A program made the translations under genes and the position numbers. The notes under the pieces were generated by a model that was given only the letters and a program-made list of their open reading frames with translations, made no database searches and was not told the DNA's origin. Source: Streptomyces diastatochromogenes (GTDB taxonomy: Bacteria; Actinomycetota; Actinomycetes; Streptomycetales; Streptomycetaceae). Taken from it: 60,641 nt of DNA. Positions 42,475 through 51,216 of this stretch are shown in pieces; position 1 is the stretch's first letter; each line of letters begins with the position of its first letter. The DNA lies in assembly GCF_002242805.1 (NCBI RefSeq), contig NZ_MCGQ01000001.1:92990-153630 (forward strand), given 5' to 3'.

Positions 42475-44210
42475 CGGACTGGTTCCTCCTTGGCGTCTGT
42501 GGTCTTCGGGCTCGTCTTCTGGGCGGGGATGGCGGGCAGTACTCCGGCCATCCCCAGGTGGTCGCGGGCGCCCCGGATCGCCTCGGGCGTGGTGGCGTAC
42601 TCCCGGCCCTCGTGGCGCAGCAGGTCCAGCGCGCCGACGGAGTCGAGGACCTGGCGCTGACCGGGGCGAATACCGGAGGCCAGAACGAGGATGCCGCGCC
42701 GCTTCAGCTTCTCGACCGCGTCTTTCAGGACCAGGGCGCCGGTCGCGTCCATCGTGGACACCCGGGACATCCGCAGGATGACGACCCGTACGTCCGCGAC
42801 CTCGGTCAGCTCCAGCAGGAAGCGGTGGGCGGCGGCGAAGAACAGCGGCCCGTCGATCCGGTACGCCACGATGTGCTCGGCGAGCAGGGCGTGCTCCTCG
42901 GCGGTGTGGTCGCCCCGGTCGAGCGGCACCTGGTCGAAGCGGGCCTCCCTGGCGACGGCGCGCAGGGCAAGGGCGCCCGCGACGACCAGGCCGATGATGA
43001 CGGCGTAGACGAGGTCGAGGGCGAGGGTCGCGGCAGCGGTCAGGACGAGTATCAGCGCGTCCGAGCGAGTGGCCTTGGTCATGGCCTTCAGCGAGCCGAC
43101 CTCGACCATGCGGATGGCGGTGGCCAACAGGACGCCCGCCAGCGCCGCCAGCGGGATCTTCGCCACCAGGGGTGCCGCGGCGAAGACGATCACCGCGAGG
43201 ACCGCGGCGTGCATGAACGCGGCCAGCCGGGAGTTCGCTCCGGTCCGTACGTTGACCGCGGTGCGTGCTATCGCTCCGGTGGCCGGTACGCCGCCGAACA
43301 GCGGGGCGGCGATGTTGGCCAGCCCCTGGCCGAACAGCTCACGGTCCGGGTCATACTTCTGCCCGACCGTCATGCCGTCGGCGACCGACGCGGACAGCAA
43401 GGACTCCAGGGCGGCGAGAGCCGCGACGGCCACCGCCGGGGCGAGCAAAGTGCCCAACGAGCCGAGGTCGAGGAAGGACAGCGAGGGGACAGGCAGGCCG
43501 GCAGGGAGGTCGCCGATCGGCTTGGCCGCGTCCAGGTGGGCTACCTGCGCAACGAGGGTGGCGGCGATCACGGCGACGATGGAGAAGGGGACCGTCGGCC
43601 GCCACCGGGCACCGACCAGCATGACCGCGGCCACCGCCACGGCGAACCCGACGGCGGTCCAGTTCGGCCCCTTCGCGAACTCCTCCACCGCGCGCCAGGT
43701 GACGACGACGACGCGGTCGCCCTCGGGCTTGGGCACGCCGAGTGCGTTCGGGACCTGCTGCAACCCGATCACGCAGGCGATGCCGAGCGTGAAGCCCTCG
43801 ACCACGGGCGCGGGCACGTACTGCATGTACTTCCCGGCCCGCAGTGCAGCCAGGGCGACCAGCATGACACCCGCCATCAGGCCGACAGTGAGCACACCGC
43901 CGGGCCCGTACTGGCCGACGATTGGTACGAGGACGACGGTCATGGCCCCGGTCGGCCCGGACACCTGGAGGTTCGAACCGCCGAACAGGGCTGCGAGCGC
44001 GCCGGCGACCACAGCAGTCGCCAGGCCCGCCTCAGCACCCAGTCCGGAAGACACGCCGAACCCGAGGGCGAGGGGCAGCGCGACGATCGCCACCGTGAGG
44101 CCGGCGAGCAGGTCCCGACGCGGATCACGCCGCACCTCCGCCAGGTCGGAGCGGGAGGGCAGCAGCGAGGTGATCCGAGCCAGGGCCTCCCGGACGAGAA
44201 TCGTGCTCAT
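42471..44210 (-). CDS. SulP/SLC26-family anion transporter with STAS domain
   Basis: A 579-residue protein with about 10-12 membrane segments ('LLAGLTVAIVALPLALGFGV', 'NLQVSGPTGAMTVVLVPIV') and a C-terminal cytoplasmic STAS domain (about 440-550, 'VVILRMSRVSTMDATGALVL'). The family moves sulfate, bicarbonate or other anions, often with Na+ or H+. It overlaps the ArsR gene by ATGA at its start. Which anion it carries cannot be read from sequence. Confidence 0.93.
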   Translation of the reverse strand: MSTILVREALARITSLLPSRSDLAEVRRDPRRDLLAGLTVAIVALPLALGFGVSSGLGAEAGLATAVVAGALAALFGGSNLQVSGPTGAMTVVLVPIVGQYGPGGVLTVGLMAGVMLVALAALRAGKYMQYVPAPVVEGFTLGIACVIGLQQVPNALGVPKPEGDRVVVVTWRAVEEFAKGPNWTAVGFAVAVAAVMLVGARWRPTVPFSIVAVIAATLVAQVAHLDAAKPIGDLPAGLPVPSLSFLDLGSLGTLLAPAVAVAALAALESLLSASVADGMTVGQKYDPDRELFGQGLANIAAPLFGGVPATGAIARTAVNVRTGANSRLAAFMHAAVLAVIVFAAAPLVAKIPLAALAGVLLATAIRMVEVGSLKAMTKATRSDALILVLTAAATLALDLVYAVIIGLVVAGALALRAVAREARFDQVPLDRGDHTAEEHALLAEHIVAYRIDGPLFFAAAHRFLLELTEVADVRVVILRMSRVSTMDATGALVLKDAVEKLKRRGILVLASGIRPGQRQVLDSVGALDLLRHEGREYATTPEAIRGARDHLGMAGVLPAIPAQKTSPKTTDAKEEPVR

Positions 44211-44548
44211 CCGGCGGCGACCTCAGCTTCCCGCAGCTCGGCCAGCAGCTCGCCCTGCCCGGCGAGCATCTCAGTCAGGATTCGGCGCGCGGCCTTCATC
44301 AGATCGGCGACGTCACCACCGGCCAGCTCGTAGACGACGGTCGAACCCTCGCGGGTGGACGTGACGATCCCCGAGCGGCGCAGCACCCCCAGCTGCTGGG
44401 ACAGGCTGGACGGCTCCACCTCGATGGCGGCCAGCAGATCCCGCACCGGCGTCGGCCCATCCTGCAACAGCTCCAGTACCCGGATCCGCACGGGATGCCC
44501 CAGCATCCGGAAGAACTCGGCCTTGGCCTGATACAGCGGAACCGACAC
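44207..44548 (-). CDS. ArsR-family repressor of the SulP operon
   Basis: GTG 44548, with GAGGTG upstream, starts 'SVPLYQAKAEFFRMLGHPVR'. The 113-residue winged-helix protein has 'IEVEPSSLSQQLGVLRRSGI' as its recognition region and no Cys. It is a paralogue of the ArsR gene at 40169. Its stop overlaps the SulP start, so repressor and transporter are coupled. The palindrome 44646-44665 is its probable operator. Confidence 0.92.
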   Translation of the reverse strand: MSVPLYQAKAEFFRMLGHPVRIRVLELLQDGPTPVRDLLAAIEVEPSSLSQQLGVLRRSGIVTSTREGSTVVYELAGGDVADLMKAARRILTEMLAGQGELLAELREAEVAAG

Positions 44549-44645
44549 GACACCTCGACTTCTTCGCAAAGCCCCCGGCCAGGGGCGAACGCATAGAAGC
44601 TGTGCCCCTGGCCACCTGCGAGCACAGCAAACACAGCATCTAACC

Positions 44646-44665
44646 AATTGCGAAATTTCGCAATT
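44646..44665. promoter_or_regulatory. Operator of the ArsR-SulP operon
   Basis: AATTGCGAAATTTCGCAATT is a perfect 20-bp palindrome 98 bases before the ArsR start. AATTGC-N8-GCAATT is exactly shared with the operator at 40679-40716. Confidence 0.85.
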
Positions 44666-44707
44666 CCGATATCCGACTTGCTCCGTTTTGCATGGATGAG
44701 GGGCCGC

Positions 44708-44926
44708 CTACACGCTGTCGGGCCAGTCGTACGGCCCGCCGCCGCGCCACTCGATCAGCTCGGGATCGTCGATCGCCATGTCCGCGGTCGGCAGACCAGC
44801 GCGGTGCAGGAACTCGAGAACGTCGAACAAGCTGTAGGCACTGCCCATGTGCTCACCGCGGATCGTCACCCGCCGTCCGCCGTCCTGCGCGGGCGGGAGC
44901 ACAACCACCGGAGGGCGCCCATCCAT
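44708..44926 (-). CDS. Small conserved hypothetical protein
   Basis: The 72-residue protein has 'VTIRGEHMGSAYSLFDVLEF' and 'ELIEWRGGGPYDWP', the pattern of a small Streptomyces family of unknown function. The start could lie a few codons upstream. It is transcribed leftward, away from the Tn3/STAS relics. Confidence 0.6.
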   Translation of the reverse strand: MDGRPPVVVLPPAQDGGRRVTIRGEHMGSAYSLFDVLEFLHRAGLPTADMAIDDPELIEWRGGGPYDWPDSV

Positions 44927-45002
44927 GCCACCAGCATGCGCCGGAAACATGCCGACAGATAGCTTCGCCAAGCACCGCACGGGCTTGGAGACGGCGCCGG
45001 CT

Positions 45003-45221
45003 TCACCGTGACACCACGCGGGGGCATGCCACAGCGTCCTCCACTGTCGCCCGCACGTCCAGGACCGCACCAGCCCCGGTGATCTCCAGCACGTGCTGCA
45101 GCTGCGGCCTCTGGGTCCGGCCACACGCAGATCAGTCATGTGGTGAATCCGCAGCAGCAAGTTCAGGAACCTCGAATCCACCAAAGTGAGGCCGAAGGTA
45201 TCAACTACCACCCTGAGTGAC
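45003..45221 (-). pseudogene. STAS-domain (anti-anti-sigma) gene, C-terminal fragment
   Basis: The minus strand reads 'LRVVVDTFGLTLVDSRFLNL' and 'LLRIHHMTDLRVAGP', then in a shifted frame 'LQHVLEITGAGAVLDVRATV' to TGA at 45003. 'LVDSRFLN' is the phosphorylatable Ser loop of the STAS fold. The N-terminal half is missing and the fragment is fused in frame to a Tn3 transposase piece. Confidence 0.62.
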
Positions 45222-45700
45222 TCCTGGTGGAGACCTCCGACCAGCTGCCGCAATCGCTCGGCCTGCTCGGCGGCCGGCGCCGCGGCGAGGGAGGTCCACA
45301 GGCATTTCTCGGCCCGCTCGCGGGTGCCGGAGACCAGCCGCTCCAGCACGGCCACCCCGGGCAGCACCACCTTCTTGTCCACCAGGCGCCTGATCGCGAG
45401 GTCGAACAGCAGGGTGCGGCGTTCGTTGCCGATCCAGGCCCGCTGATAGAGCCAGCGGGCGAGCGCGAACCACCGGTCGAACTCGAACTTGGTGTACCCG
45501 TAGCCGGCGCAGATCTGCTCCTGGTGGTCCCAGCGGGCCTCGAGCTGCTCGGCGACAGGCGACCGCCACGGCGGGCACCTTCTCGGGGTCGTTCAGGAAG
45601 GTGCCCAGGTAGCGGACGGTACCGAGTTGGACGGCCCAGCCGATTCTGTTCCGCGCGACAAGCGCGGCCATCGCGCTGGAGAGCTCCACGGCCTCCCGTG
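45222..45700 (-). pseudogene. Tn3-family transposase, N-terminal fragment
   Basis: Pieces in two frames match the N-terminal (DUF4158) part of Tn3 transposases: 'ARNRIGWAVQLGTVRYLGTF' followed, after a frameshift near 45560, by 'GYGYTKFEFDRWFALARWLY' and 'VVLPGVAVLERLVSGTRERA'. The catalytic C-terminal domain is absent. Confidence 0.7.
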
Positions 45701-45910
45701 AGCTCGCGCGGGAGTTCACAGACATGGCCGTCACCATCAGGGCCACCTACTCGGGACTGGATCCAGAAAGCTGAGGGGGCCAGGCCGCCGGCGCTCCGGG
45801 CCGCCCGAGTGTAGGCACCCTGACTCGCGCTTGGCGGCAGGTCGGGCCCCACACTCTCGTCCGCGCCGAGACGGCCGCCCGCTCCTGGCAGCTCGGGTGC
45901 TGCACGCTGC

Positions 45911-46300
45911 TCAGGCGGCCCGGACGCGCGTCGGGTGCAGGTGCAGCTCGGAGGCCGTCCAGCAGTCGGCCAGGAGCGTGCCCACCTCGGCCCCGCAGGG
46001 GCAGATGCGGTTGATGCCGAACAGGCCCTCCGGGCCGCAACAGCCTTCCGACCGGCGCTCGTCCGGGTGCTCCCGTAGCCCCACTGAGTCCTCAGGGTGA
46101 AGCACGATGTCACCAGGGGGACCCGGCACCCGCGCGTGAGTAAACGGCTTGGGGTCAATCGCGTAGCGGCCGCGAGGGATCGTAGGCTCCGGCATCTCGC
46201 CCAGCCCCACCCCATCGGCGTGATGCGTCGCCAGTTGCGCGAGCAGTTCGACGTCTCGGCTGAGGCTCCGACCGCACTCCGCACACTCAAAAGCCGTCAT
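45911..46300 (-). CDS. Cys-rich conserved hypothetical protein
   Basis: The 129-residue protein starts 'MTAFECAECGRSLSRDV' with a CxxC pair and later has 'SEGCCGPEGLFGINRICPCG', 'DCWTASELHLHPTRV'. The spacing of Cys pairs suggests a zinc-binding fold. The family is common in Streptomyces, without known function. Confidence 0.68.
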   Translation of the reverse strand: MTAFECAECGRSLSRDVELLAQLATHHADGVGLGEMPEPTIPRGRYAIDPKPFTHARVPGPPGDIVLHPEDSVGLREHPDERRSEGCCGPEGLFGINRICPCGAEVGTLLADCWTASELHLHPTRVRAA

Positions 46301-46410
46301 CCGTCCACTCCCCTCGACCCGGCCAGCCGGTCTTCGAACACCGGTCCGCGAATTCACGCCGCGCCAGCTGTCCCTCCGGGCAACCTGGCGAAAGCATTAG
46401 GTGTTGCGGG

Positions 46411-47058
46411 TCAGGACGTTGGTGACGTGAGTTGTTGGCAGATCAGCTGGTGAGCAAGTTGCGCCGTCGCGAGCAGGTTCTCGCGAGCCGTGTCGACGTT
46501 GGACCGCACTGACAATCCGTGCCAGACGGATTGGATGAGCCCGGCCAGGACCGCTGCGTTGGTGCCTGCGGCTAGTTCCCCGTCCTGGACCGCTCGCTCG
46601 ATGCGCACGAGGAGGGCCTGCTCGTTCGAGCTGTGCAGTTCGGCGACGTAGGCGCTGGTATCGAGCGTGCTTGTGCTGTCGGTCATCACGGCGCTGCTGA
46701 TGAGACACCCCGGGTGTGTGTCGCTTGGCTGGGTGAACTCGTGGACCGAGTCGGTCAGGATGCGTCCGATGACGGTCTGGATGTCCTTCTCGGCGACAGC
46801 CTGCTGGTAGATCTCGCGGTAACGCTCGGCGTAGGCCCGTACCGCTTCCTCGAACAGTCCGGCCTTGCTGCCGAAGGCGGCGTAGAGGCTGGAGGTGGAG
46901 AGCCCGAGGGCTGCGGTCAGGGTGCGGGTCGAGGTGCCGGAGTAGCCGCGTCGCCAGAAGAGGCGAGCGGCTTCGAGGACCGCGCGGTCGCGGTCGAAGG
47001 CTCGGGGGCGTCCACGGTGGCGTTCGGTCACGCTTGCATTGTAGATCGCTCGCTCCAT
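46411..47058 (-). CDS. TetR-family transcriptional regulator
   Basis: From ATG 47058 the 215-residue protein has the HTH 'TSTRTLTAALGLSTSSLYAAF' with 'GSKAGLFEEAV', and a C-terminus with 'HPGCLISSAVMTDS' typical of the TetR_C_16/AcrR group. A GTG at 47031 is an alternative start. The ATG sits within the operator palindrome 47046-47080, 6 bases after a CATAAA -10, so the mRNA is probably leaderless. Confidence 0.86.
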   Translation of the reverse strand: MERAIYNASVTERHRGRPRAFDRDRAVLEAARLFWRRGYSGTSTRTLTAALGLSTSSLYAAFGSKAGLFEEAVRAYAERYREIYQQAVAEKDIQTVIGRILTDSVHEFTQPSDTHPGCLISSAVMTDSTSTLDTSAYVAELHSSNEQALLVRIERAVQDGELAAGTNAAVLAGLIQSVWHGLSVRSNVDTARENLLATAQLAHQLICQQLTSPTS

Positions 47059-47080
47059 AATAGATTTATGGAGCGAACGA
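47046..47080. promoter_or_regulatory. Operator and face-to-face leaderless promoters
   Basis: A 15-bp inverted repeat (14 of 15 matching; TCGCTCGCTCCATAA and its partner) with a 5-bp centre TAGAT covers both start codons (47058 minus, 47068 plus). Plus strand: TTGCAT (47034), 16 bases, CATAAT (47056-47061), 6 bases, ATG. Minus strand: CATAAA (47065-47070), 6 bases, ATG. Each -10 overlaps the other gene's first codons. Confidence 0.75.
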
Positions 47081-47865
47081 TTCAGAAGAAGCTTGCAGTC
47101 GGCGGGGACAGTTGGGTCACGGTTGATGTGTACGGGGAGCCGGATGCCCCGGGCCTCGTCGTCGTCCCGGGCGTGATGAGCGATGCACATACGTGGCGCC
47201 GCGTTGCGGGCGCCATCGCGGCCTGGCCCTCAGTGATAGTCGTAAACCGCCGGGGACGTGCCTCCTCGGGACCATTGACCGATTCCTACTCGCTGCGGAC
47301 AGAGGTCGAGGACCTCGGCGTGGTCCTTGACGAGTTCGACAACGCGAGGGCGCTCTTCGGCTGGAGCTACGGCGGCTTGATCACCTTGCTGACCGCCAAC
47401 GATCGCCCCATTCCCCAGGTGATCGCCTACGAGCCGGTGATGCAGCCGTTCGGACGCCATGCGCTGCCGGATCTGAAGAGCGCGGCGGAGACGACGGACT
47501 GGGATCGCTGCGTCGAGATCGTCAATCGTCAGATCTCCGGCTTCTCCGCTGCGCATGTCGAGGATCTTCGGGCCGATCAGCACGGTTGGGCGGTCTTGCG
47601 CCGCTTGAGCGGACCGCTGTACGCCGAACTCGACGCGCTCAACACGGCGCCGCCTCTGGATGTGATGGCGCGACAGGCAGATCAAGTCGACCTGATCATC
47701 GGCCAGTGCAACCGTGGAGCAGCCCCCTACGGAACGTCGTTCGACAACGTACGGCAGCACGTCGCTCACGCCAGAATCCACGAACTCCCCGGCCAGGGTC
47801 ACCTGGCCCACATTCAGGCGCCGGCAGGGCTTGGTCACCTGCTCAACAACCTCGCCGCCACCTGA
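47068..47865 (+). CDS. Alpha/beta hydrolase
   Basis: The 265-residue protein has 'GLVVVPGVMSDAHTWRRVAG' in the oxyanion region, the nucleophile elbow 'LFGWSYGGLI' (Ser) and 'ELPGQGHLAHIQAP' with the late His. It is divergent from, and presumably repressed by, the TetR gene through the palindrome around both starts. Its stop (TGA 47863-47865) overlaps the ATG of an IS481 transposase relic, so the last residues may have been changed by insertion. Confidence 0.85.
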   Translation: MERTIQKKLAVGGDSWVTVDVYGEPDAPGLVVVPGVMSDAHTWRRVAGAIAAWPSVIVVNRRGRASSGPLTDSYSLRTEVEDLGVVLDEFDNARALFGWSYGGLITLLTANDRPIPQVIAYEPVMQPFGRHALPDLKSAAETTDWDRCVEIVNRQISGFSAAHVEDLRADQHGWAVLRRLSGPLYAELDALNTAPPLDVMARQADQVDLIIGQCNRGAAPYGTSFDNVRQHVAHARIHELPGQGHLAHIQAPAGLGHLLNNLAAT

Positions 47866-48864
47866 TGGGCATCCCTGCCAATGCGCCGCTCTCCATTGAG
47901 GGCCGCAGGCGACTCGTCGAGCGATGCAAGTCACGTCCGATCGCCCACGTTGCTGCAGAGATGGGCATCTCCAGGGCATGCGCCTCCAAGTGGGTCAACC
48001 GGTACCGTCGTCACGGTGAGCTCGGCCTACACGACCGATCATCCACACCCCACCACCAACCCACAGCCACACCGGGCGAGGCAGTGGAGCGGATCGAGCA
48101 GATGCACCGAAACCACAAGTGGTCCGCAGGACGGATCGCCTTCGAACTCAGTCAAACCGCGCACGCCGTGAGCCGACGCACTGTCACCCGGCACCTCGCC
48201 CATCTCGGTCTGAGCAGACGACGATTCATCGACCCCGACGGCCACACCACTCGGAAACCACGCACAATCACCGCTCGCCGGCCAGGACACATGGTGCACA
48301 TCGACGTGAAGAAGGTCGGACGGATACCTGACGGCGGCGGATGGCGAGCCCACGGCCGAAACAGCGACTACTCGCGGGCAGTCAGCCGGAACAAGAAGAA
48401 GACCGGCCGCGGAGGGTACGTATACCTGCACTCCGCGATCGACGGGCACACCCGCCTCGCCTACACCGAGCCCTTGCCGGATGAGAAAGCCTCGACGGCG
48501 ATCGCGTTCCTGCACCGAGCCAGGGCGTGATTTGCCGCACACGGCATCACCCGCATCGAACGGCTCGTCACCGACAATGGCGCCTGCTACCACGCCGACG
48601 TGTTCACCCGCGCCCTACTCGGCTCACGGCACCAACGGATCCGACCGTACACACCCCGGCACAACGGGAAAGTGGAACGGTACAACCGGACCCTGGCAGA
48701 AGCTGTACGCGCGTACCTGGACCTCCGAAACACAGCGTGCCCAGGCGCTGGCGGTGTGGAACATCCACTACAACTACCACCGACCCCACACCGCCCTCGA
48801 CGGACAACCACTCGCAGCAACACTCGGGCAGACCGTCACCAACGTCATGGCCTCATACAATTAG
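47865..48864 (+). pseudogene. IS481-family transposase, broken
   Basis: It starts 'MGIPANAPLSIEGRRRLVER', with an HTH ('ISRACASKWVNRYRRHG') and the DDE pieces 'GHMVHIDVKKVGRIPDGG', 'RLVTDNGACYHADVFTRALL' and 'GKVERYNRTL'. A TGA at 48528 interrupts the frame, and a second shift near 48700 moves the C-terminus ('YNYHRPHTALDGQPLAATLG') to another frame. Two independent defects point to a dead copy. Terminal repeats could not be delimited. Confidence 0.82.
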
Positions 48865-49133
48865 GGGCACCCTACGGGCCGCCGCCTGAGCGATCGACGG
48901 AATTACTTACGCGTGGATCAGGCCCGGCAACAGCGATCCCTGGCCCAACTCCCCGCCCCGACGGACAGTCAGCACACCGGCGTTCCACCACTACAGGGAT
49001 GGCCTCCCGACGAGTGGCGTAGCAGCGATCACCGCATAGCCCCTGGTCATGGGGTGACCATCGCGCAACTCGCCGAGTAGCGAAGCTCGTTGAAGCGAGA
49101 GGTGACGCGATGGCCTTGCCCCAGCATGACTTA

Positions 49134-49994
49134 CACCGTGTCCTACATGGTCAGTTTGAGGAGGCGTTTGTAACAGCAGAGGGTCGCGGCGAGGCCGAGG
49201 AAGGCCAGATAGTTGCGGAGATGACGCTCGTAGCGGGGTGACAGGCGGCCGTAGCCGGTCAGCCAGGAGATCGTGCGCTCGATGACCCACCGCCGGCGGC
49301 CCAGCCGTTCGCTTGAGTCGATTCCCTTGCGAGCGATGCGGACGCCAATGTGTTGGTGGTGCAGCCATTGCCGCAGGTCGGGGAGGGCGTAGGCTTTGTC
49401 GGCCTGGAGCCGTTGGGGCTTGGATTGGTCGCTGTGGGATTCGTGTCCTATGTGGAAATGGGCGACCATCGGCTTCAGTCCGAGGCTTTCATGGGTGTTG
49501 GCCGCAGAGGGGCCGACGCGTAGGGGCAGTCCGTTCGCGTCGGACAGGACGTGCATCTTCGAACCTGGCTTGACCCGGTCCACAGGCGACGGACCTGCAA
49601 GTTCGCCCCTTTTTGGCGCGGACGTGAGCGGAGTCGAGTACTGCCCGGGAGAGGTCGACCAGGCCCTGGCCGGCGAGCATCTCGATTACTTTCTGGTGCA
49701 GCCGTCCGCAGGCACCTGCCCGCGACCAGATCAGGAACCGGCGGTGCACCGTCGACTTCGACGCCCCGAAACACGGCGGCAGAGCCCGCCAGGCACAGCC
49801 GCTGACCAGGACGTAGATGATGGCCGCGAACACCGCCTCGTCATCGATGTTGGCCACCCCGCCGCTCTGCGGCCGTACTCGCGCCGGCGGCAGCAACGGT
49901 CTGGCGATCTCCCAGAGCCCATCGGGCACGATCCATCCCCACCGCGCACTCCCCATGCTCGGCCAACGACCTACTGACCATGTAGGGCACGGTG
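49134..49994 (-). mobile_element. IS5-family insertion sequence (861 bp)
   Basis: The ends are CACCGTGTCCTACATGGTCA (49134) and its complement TGACCATGTAGGGCACGGTG (49975), matching at all but one position; the repeat spans 22 bp. The flanks are TTA and TCA, so a TNA-type target site is possible but the two sides do not match exactly. It carries one transposase region on the minus strand. Confidence 0.85.
49143..49956 (-). CDS. IS5-family transposase in two frames
   Basis: The first frame starts at ATG 49956 with 'DEAVFAAIIYVLVSGCAWRA', 'STVHRRFLIW' and 'LSRAVLDSAHVRAKKG' (first DDE Asp). The second has 'VKPGSKMHVLSDANGLPLRV', 'LQADKAYALPDLRQWLHHQH' and 'RWVIERTISWLTGYGRL' (last Glu). The change of frame is at AAAAAGGGG (minus strand, 49606-49614). 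The shift needed is +1 (or -2). In the second IS5 element a five-G tract needs -1, so one G may have been lost here. Confidence 0.78.
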
Positions 49995-50351
49995 TCATTC
50001 ACTGGTCATCGTCACCGCTGCACCGCGTGCCGTGACAACTGTTAGAAATACAGTCACTCTGGCGCCAAAAGCATTCGAGAGATCGATGGTCTCGCCGGCC
50101 TGTGCCCCAATGCATCCGAGGGTCATGCCAGTCTGGGCAGGGACGTCAAGGACCAACCCATCTTGAGGTCCCGTCGCCCCACTTCCTCGAAACTGACTTG
50201 GGGGCGTCAGCACTTGTACGCCACCTTGCGAGGTTTCGATATTCCTGGCCCAGATGTGCAGGAGAAAGCCTTCATCGCTGGTCACATGAACGACGCTCTC
50301 GTTATCGCCGAGACCGAAGTACCCACGTACGATGTGGTCACCATTTGGCAT
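49995..50351 (-). CDS. Hypothetical beta-rich protein ending at the IS5 boundary
   Basis: The 118-residue frame begins 'MPNGDHIVRGYFGLGDNESV' and is rich in short beta-like strands with few charged helices; no signal peptide is seen. Its TGA lies exactly at the IS5 end (49995-49997), so the native C-terminus may have been cut by the insertion. Not recognised. Confidence 0.45.
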   Translation of the reverse strand: MPNGDHIVRGYFGLGDNESVVHVTSDEGFLLHIWARNIETSQGGVQVLTPPSQFRGSGATGPQDGLVLDVPAQTGMTLGCIGAQAGETIDLSNAFGARVTVFLTVVTARGAAVTMTSE

Positions 50352-51139
50352 AGGAACTTCTCACCTTCGGCTTGATACTGAGTCCGCGGCTCTAGACACT
50401 GTGGCGCGGGTCTTGGCGCTGGTGAAGGCGCCATGCCGATCGAGCGGGAGTGCAACAGGGGTGCGCGGTGGCGAACATCAGCTTGGGAAACTGCAATATC
50501 GGGGCCGATCTAACGTCTGACCTGGGTGAACGACTGGCTCCCTGCCTGGGGCGGCACCGTGGCATTCACGGTGGCTCCCCGCTGTTCCCCGCCCGATCTG
50601 GTGCGGCTTGTGGGGCACGGGAGGTGTCAGTGGTTGCCCGTACTCTACGGAGCATTGGGGCGGTCTGCTGTCTCGGTAAGAGGAGAGCGCGACCAAGGGG
50701 CGTGGCTCAGAAGAGATCCCCGAGCCACGTCGGTCCGGGAGCTCGTGAAGTTCGACAGGCGCCCCTCCAAAGCTGCTGAGGTCTCCGGGGCCGGAGCCGG
50801 CTCACTTCTTGCCACGCCTGCTCGCCCTCGTCTTCAGTTCGGCCTGGCCGCGTTTCGTCCACTCACCTTGATGGAGGTAGCACCGTGACGTGCCCTTCAG
50901 CGTCTTGTTGCGACAGCGGCCTCCCACCGTCGTAGGCCAACCGCACTTCCCTTGCTTCTACTCACCCACGATCCCCCTCCCCCTTCCGTGAACTCCTTCG
51001 CGTTCGGGCATCCAGTGTGGGCCACCTCGCAGGCACGGGGCAGGGCGCGTGGCTGGCGGTAACAGACCATCCATCGCACGCGGGTCAGCACGTCAGGCGC
51101 GCTCTTCGCGGTGCGCGCTTTCCAACTGTGTTGATGAGC
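50352..51139. other. 788-base gap, no supported gene
   Basis: A plus-strand frame (50526-50888) starting 'MNDWLPAWGG' has no recognisable domain and poor coding character. No transposase remnant, tRNA or strong hairpin was found between the hypothetical gene and the second IS5 element. Confidence 0.4.
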
Positions 51140-51216
51140 TAAGAACTCGTAACACGATCTTGCGGATGGGTGCTGGTCGGGCGTGACCGGTACGACGATT
51201 CCACCGTTCGTGAGGC

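Noticed and set aside
41850..44333. An 827-codon plus-strand frame opposite SulP and its neighbours
   Set aside because: The protein is rich in Gly, Arg, Gln and Asp without any motif, while the minus strand has four overlapping genes of known families.
50526..50888. A 120-codon protein gene in the 50-51 kb gap
   Set aside because: No ribosome site, domain or coding bias supports it.
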